Shown: positions 41,701 to 44,631 of the stretch, one piece after another
Position numbering within the stretch: position 1 is the stretch's first letter
Layout: each line of letters begins with the position of its first letter
The notes under the pieces: model-generated
Databases searched by the model: none
Told to the model about the DNA's origin: nothing
The model's input: the letters and a program-made list of their open reading frames with translations, nothing else
Origin: JBOGIG01 sp050742455
Lineage (GTDB): Bacteria; Actinomycetota; Acidimicrobiia; Acidimicrobiales; JBOGIG01
DNA length: 44,631 bases
Direction: 5' to 3'
Assembly (NCBI GenBank): GCA_050742455.1
Contig: JBOGIG010000030.1
Location: 1 to 44,631, forward strand
Program-made: the position numbers and the translations under genes

Positions 41701-42201
41701 ATGCCCCATGGCCCGCCTGCCATCCCCGGGCACTGGCGTTGGAGAAATGGCCCCGTCGAGCCCACTTCGGCAGTCGTCTTCGACATGGACGGGGTGCTGT
41801 CGGATGCCGCCAGTCGCCAGCATTACCTGGAGTCGAGGCTTCGGGACTGGGACTCCTTTTTCGAGGCCTGTGGCGATGACCCCCTGATCGAGGAAGTGGC
41901 CAGGCTGCTTGGCCTGATGGACCAACGCCTGTGCGTGATCCTCCTCACCGGTCGGCCCCTGCGTGTCCAACCCCAGACCCTGGCCTGGTTGGCCCGCTAT
42001 GGCTTACGCTGGGACTTGCTCATCATGAGGGACTTTGGCGAGTACTCGGCCGCCCGGGTCTTCAAGCGCAGGACCGTTGCCCTGCTGCGCCGGCAGGGAT
42101 TCGCGTTGGAGCTGGCCTTCGAGGACGATCGGCGCAACCAGGACATGTTCCGCTCCGAGGGAGTGCCCTGCGTCTACATCCACTCCGGTTATTACGACTG
42201 A
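41701..42201 (+). CDS. HAD-superfamily phosphatase-like protein
   Basis: A 166-residue protein of the HAD superfamily with little or no cap domain. Motif I is VVFDMDGVLSD (residues 25-35, nucleophile Asp28), motif II is ILLTGRPLR near residue 80, and motif IV is AFEDDRRNQDMF near residue 140, with the metal-binding acidic pair. The layout recalls the phosphatase domain of polynucleotide kinases and nucleotidases, but the substrate cannot be assigned. It is divergent from the DUF2156 fusion gene across 62 bases and is followed, after direct repeats, by htpX. Confidence 0.78.
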   Translation: MPHGPPAIPGHWRWRNGPVEPTSAVVFDMDGVLSDAASRQHYLESRLRDWDSFFEACGDDPLIEEVARLLGLMDQRLCVILLTGRPLRVQPQTLAWLARYGLRWDLLIMRDFGEYSAARVFKRRTVALLRRQGFALELAFEDDRRNQDMFRSEGVPCVYIHSGYYD

Positions 42202-42226
42202 TCCCGATCGGCGCCTGGGGTCGTAT

Positions 42227-42296
42227 TCCATCAGGGTCGGCTGGGCCATCAGGAACGGTTGAGCCATCAGGAACCGTTTGGTTTCAGGAACGAAAT
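42227..42296 (+). repeat. 18-bp direct repeats upstream of htpX
   Basis: Four successive 18-base units start at 42227, 42245, 42263 and 42281. The middle two are closest (GCCATCAGGAAC followed by GGTTGA or CGTTTG); the outer two are weaker but keep TCAGG. Three carry GGAAC, resembling the -35 of ECF sigma promoters. The array occupies the 119-base gap between the HAD gene and htpX. Confidence 0.7.
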
Positions 42297-42312
42297 ACCC
42301 GGCGCTATCGTT
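42287..42312 (+). promoter_or_regulatory. Candidate ECF-sigma promoter of htpX
   Basis: GGAAC (42287-42291), a 17-base spacer and CGTT (42309-42312) fit the general ECF promoter pattern. Transcription would begin within a few bases of the htpX ATG at 42321. A second GGAAC at 42252 is 18 bases from a CGTT at 42275-42278 and would give a leadered message that retains the TTGGAG ribosome binding site. Both are inferred from the consensus only. Confidence 0.35.
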
Positions 42313-42320
42313 TTGGAGCC

Positions 42321-43175
42321 ATGGACCGCAACACTGTCAAGACCTATGTTCTCCTGGCCGCACTCGGCGGTCTCATCGTCCTTATCGGAGCGGCCCTCGG
42401 CGGGCCCTCCGGCGCCGCAATCGGCCTGGTCATCGGTGTGGTCATTACCGGCGCTTCCTACTGGTTCTCCGATTCCATCGCCATCAAGGCGGCCCGAGCC
42501 GTGCCGGTTTCCGAGAGCGAGATGCCGGAGTACTACAAGGTTGTACGCGAGCTCACCCAGCGGGCCGAGATGCCCATGCCCAAGCTGTATGTGACCCCTG
42601 ACCCACAGCCCAACGCGTTCGCCACCGGCCGCAACCCCCACCATGCCGCCGTCGCCGTTACCCGGGGCATCCTGTCCATCCTGGACTGGGATGAACTACG
42701 GGGCGTGCTCGCCCATGAGATCAGCCATGTTCGCAATCGCGACATCCTGATCGGATCGGTGGCGGCGGCTGTGGCCATGGGCATCACCTTCGTTGCCCGC
42801 ATCGCCATGTGGGGCGAGATGTTCGGTGGCAACAACAACGAAGGCGAGGGCGGCATCGTCACCATGCTGGCCCTGTCGATCCTGGCTCCCATCGCTGCCG
42901 TGCTTCTTCAGATGGCCCTTACCCGTAGCCGCGAATTCGAGGCCGATCGATCCGGCGCCAGGCTGGTGGGCGACGGCGAACCGTTGGCCCGAGCGCTGAT
43001 CAAGATCGAACAGGGTGTCAAGGCCGTGCCCATGGCCGTTGCCCCGGCGGAGGCGTCCATGTTCATCATCAACCCCTTCGGGGGCCGCAAGGTTCAGTTC
43101 TCCCACCTGTTCATGACCCACCCTCCCACCGACCAGCGCATAGCCAGACTTCGCTCCGGGGAGTGGCGCAGCTGA
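42321..43175 (+). CDS. htpX: HtpX-like membrane zinc metalloprotease (M48B)
   Basis: A 284-residue membrane protease for quality control of membrane proteins. Two N-terminal helices (residues 9-50) lead to the peptidase domain with zinc motif HEISH at residues 132-136 (GVLAHEISHVRNRDI) and the third ligand Glu in REFEADRSGARLVG near residue 205. Between them are two more hydrophobic segments around a NNNEGEGG loop. The ATG at 42321 has TTGGAG just upstream and starts at the conserved N-terminus, unlike a longer frame running through the HAD gene. HtpX genes are often under envelope-stress control, which agrees with the GGAAC motifs upstream. Confidence 0.95.
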   Translation: MDRNTVKTYVLLAALGGLIVLIGAALGGPSGAAIGLVIGVVITGASYWFSDSIAIKAARAVPVSESEMPEYYKVVRELTQRAEMPMPKLYVTPDPQPNAFATGRNPHHAAVAVTRGILSILDWDELRGVLAHEISHVRNRDILIGSVAAAVAMGITFVARIAMWGEMFGGNNNEGEGGIVTMLALSILAPIAAVLLQMALTRSREFEADRSGARLVGDGEPLARALIKIEQGVKAVPMAVAPAEASMFIINPFGGRKVQFSHLFMTHPPTDQRIARLRSGEWRS

Positions 43176-43189
43176 GTAATTGGCTCAGC
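43171..43189 (+). terminator. Weak hairpin over the htpX stop codon
   Basis: GCTGAG and CTCAGC form a perfect six-base-pair stem with a seven-base loop; the stem includes the TGA stop. There is no T-tract after it, so if it ends transcription it does so inefficiently or with Rho. Confidence 0.25.
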
Positions 43190-43425
43190 CAGGTAACCCC
43201 TGACCTCTCAGATGCTGGAACCCATGTACTAAATGGCACGATACCCTAGACTTGCCCGCCGGCGACCGAGTAAACCCTCAGCATAGGCACGGAGCGGGAT
43301 GCGTCAGTATTCGTTTCATTCAAGCTGTACCTGGGCCGTTTACGGTCCATGGATGCACAGTCCGAATGTGTGGACGGCGCAGATATCGCGTTTCACCTAA
43401 GTTAAGAAAAAAAGAGGAGTGCACC
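43177..43425 (+). promoter_or_regulatory. Structured leader/promoter region of the secreted repeat protein
   Basis: This 249-base gap is less GC-rich than its surroundings. It contains the hairpin GGGCCG-TTTA-CGGTCC (43333-43348), a second possible stem pairing GCACA with TGTGT (43354-43372), a TAAGTT -10-like box at 43398-43403, an A-rich stretch, and AGAGGAG (43413-43419) six bases before the ATG. The segment 43261-43306 (GAGTAAACC, later GGGATGCG) faintly recalls a GEMM c-di-GMP riboswitch but lacks its conserved GCAAAGCC, so I do not call one. Confidence 0.35.
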
Positions 43426-44631
43426 ATGGGATTGGACAGCGGGAACTCGGCAGATATGCCTTCGGTACCTCAGAAAGGTGCCCGTCGCTGGCGCATCCCG
43501 GCCCCCTATGCGCGGCGGGGAAAGTTTGCAGCTGCCGTGTTCATGGCACTGGGGATGGTGGTGCCACTCCTAACTGCATCTCCGGCCCTCGCTGTCGTGA
43601 CAACTTCCGTCACCCCAGGCCCGGTTGCCCCGAGCACTTCGACCGAAGGGGCCATCGCTTCGTACAGTATCCCGTTCACGACGAGTGCCTCCGGTGCCCT
43701 TTTTGCGAACTCGACGATCACCTTAGTGGCGCCCGCTGGCACGGGTTTCTCATCGACCTCCGCTAACTACACCGTCACTAGTTCGACGGTTGGGAGCGTG
43801 GCCGTGTCCAAGTTCAATAGCAGTTCCACGACCAACCAAGTCATCATCACTCTTGCTTCCTCGACGGTTGTCGCCTCGACGTTAGTGACCGTTGCGGCGG
43901 CAGTCACGACCAACCCGACGGTGGCCAGCTCGGTCTACACGATCAGTGAATCCACGTCTGCAGATACCCTTGCAGTGTCGTCGCCCGCTTACTCAATCAC
44001 GGTCGGCGCCGCCAACCAAGTGGCATTTACCACCCAGCCCAGTGGTGGCACCGGTGGAAGTGCCTTTGGCACCCAGCCGGTCGTGACCGTCGAGGATGCC
44101 GGAGGCAATACCGTCACCACTGACTCGTCCAGCCAGGTGACCCTGTCCATCACCACTGGAACCGGGACCGCCGGAGCGACCCTGGCCTGCACCACCAATC
44201 CGGTTACGGCTGTCAATGGCGTGGCCACCTTCGCCGGCTGCAAGATCGACAAGGTCGGCTCCAACTACAAGCTCCACGCCACCGACGGAATCCTCACCCC
44301 CGCTGACAGCTCGCCCTTCAACGTCACCGCCGGTCCCGCCGCCACGTTGGTGTTTACCGTCCAGCCGGGCGGCGGCACCAGCAATGTGGCCTGGGCCCAG
44401 CAGCCTCAGGTCACTCTCTATGACGCTGGCGGCAACGTCACCACCGACCCCACTGTCCCCGTTCTGTCCATAACACCGGGAACGCCCACCTCAGGCGGGC
44501 CTAGCACTCTGTCGGGCTGTGCGGGAACCAACACTTCCGGCGTTGTGAACTACACCGGCTGCAAGATCGACCGGCCTGGCACTGGCTATCAACTCCGGGC
44601 CACCGATAGTGCAATCACCGCAGATAGCTCC
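43426..44631 (+). CDS. Secreted Ig-like repeat protein (3' partial)
   Basis: An open frame of 402 codons running off the right edge. After a basic 33-residue N-terminus (RRWRIPAPYARRGKF) there is a hydrophobic helix and a signal-peptidase site (LLTASPALA before VVTTS). The mature protein is rich in Thr, Ser, Val and Ala. From about residue 195 it has Ig-like beta repeats of about 110 residues: NQVAFTTQPSGG and TLVFTVQPGGG mark two successive units, each with QPxVTxxDAGGN and a Cys pair (ACTTN and FAGCKID; SGCAG and YTGCKID), likely a disulfide per repeat. AGAGGAG precedes the ATG by six bases. It is probably a cell-surface or exported adhesin-like protein; total length unknown. Confidence 0.88.
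   Translation, partial: MGLDSGNSADMPSVPQKGARRWRIPAPYARRGKFAAAVFMALGMVVPLLTASPALAVVTTSVTPGPVAPSTSTEGAIASYSIPFTTSASGALFANSTITLVAPAGTGFSSTSANYTVTSSTVGSVAVSKFNSSSTTNQVIITLASSTVVASTLVTVAAAVTTNPTVASSVYTISESTSADTLAVSSPAYSITVGAANQVAFTTQPSGGTGGSAFGTQPVVTVEDAGGNTVTTDSSSQVTLSITTGTGTAGATLACTTNPVTAVNGVATFAGCKIDKVGSNYKLHATDGILTPADSSPFNVTAGPAATLVFTVQPGGGTSNVAWAQQPQVTLYDAGGNVTTDPTVPVLSITPGTPTSGGPSTLSGCAGTNTSGVVNYTGCKIDRPGTGYQLRATDSAITADSS

Noticed and set aside
41931..42320. N-terminal extension of htpX into the HAD gene
   Set aside because: The translated stretch is an out-of-frame reading of the HAD gene plus direct repeats; HtpX begins normally at the ATG at 42321.
43261..43306. GEMM c-di-GMP riboswitch
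   Set aside because: GAGTAAACC and GGGATGCG resemble parts of the core, but the invariant GCAAAGCC is missing and the pairing between the halves is poor.

Overview
The window is high-GC, densely coding DNA (41 protein genes, no tRNA or rRNA seen, no gene-free stretch over about 300 bases). It looks like a chromosome segment of an actinobacterium. Supporting markers are an MshA-type mycothiol glycosyltransferase, nickel superoxide dismutase with its SodX protease, an RsiG-type c-di-GMP-binding anti-sigma factor, a MenJ-like menaquinone reductase beside complex I, C5-pathway heme genes behind Rex, and many GTG/TTG starts. I infer a deep-branching lineage, possibly Acidimicrobiia, but a phylogeny would be needed to confirm this.

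Layout. 2-3077: a truncated PAS-PAS-GAF-GGDEF-EAL protein and a TraR/DksA zinc-finger protein. 3085-5171 (minus): a GT39-like membrane glycosyltransferase and a histidine phosphatase. 5258-7234: a MoaD/ThiS-like protein, a CdsA-like membrane protein, and the divergent sodN/sodX pair. 7231-9425: sodX, rsiG and an XRE regulator joined by GTGA overlaps, followed by mshA. 9467-12343: proC, a small excisionase-type HTH protein behind 21-bp direct repeats, and an acyl-CoA synthetase. 12416-19811: rex and a compact tetrapyrrole operon (precorrin-2 dehydrogenase, hemA, hemC, cobA-hemD fusion, hemB, hemL). 19808-22487 (minus): an ECF sigma factor with a membrane-anchored tail, and MenJ. 22686-38532: a complete 14-gene nuoA-N operon. 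38582-41638 (minus): a three-part fusion of a degenerate phosphoesterase, a membrane block and an MprF-like DUF2156 domain. 41701-44631: a HAD phosphatase, HtpX, and the start of a large secreted Ig-like repeat protein.

How the genes fit together. Rex, heme synthesis, MenJ and complex I form a respiratory block: NADH sensing, heme supply, menaquinone tailoring and NADH oxidation. The GGDEF/EAL enzyme and RsiG suggest c-di-GMP control of a WhiG-type sigma factor. WhiG itself is not in the window.

Noteworthy points. RsiG carries both c-di-GMP motifs, the second with Gln changed to His. The phosphoesterase/MprF fusion has lost its metal ligands. The sigma factor appears tethered to the membrane. 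Five transcription units share the spacing TANNNT-N6-start codon, predicting leaderless mRNAs. Direct repeats sit before the HTH gene and htpX. Low-complexity insertions occur in five Nuo subunits.
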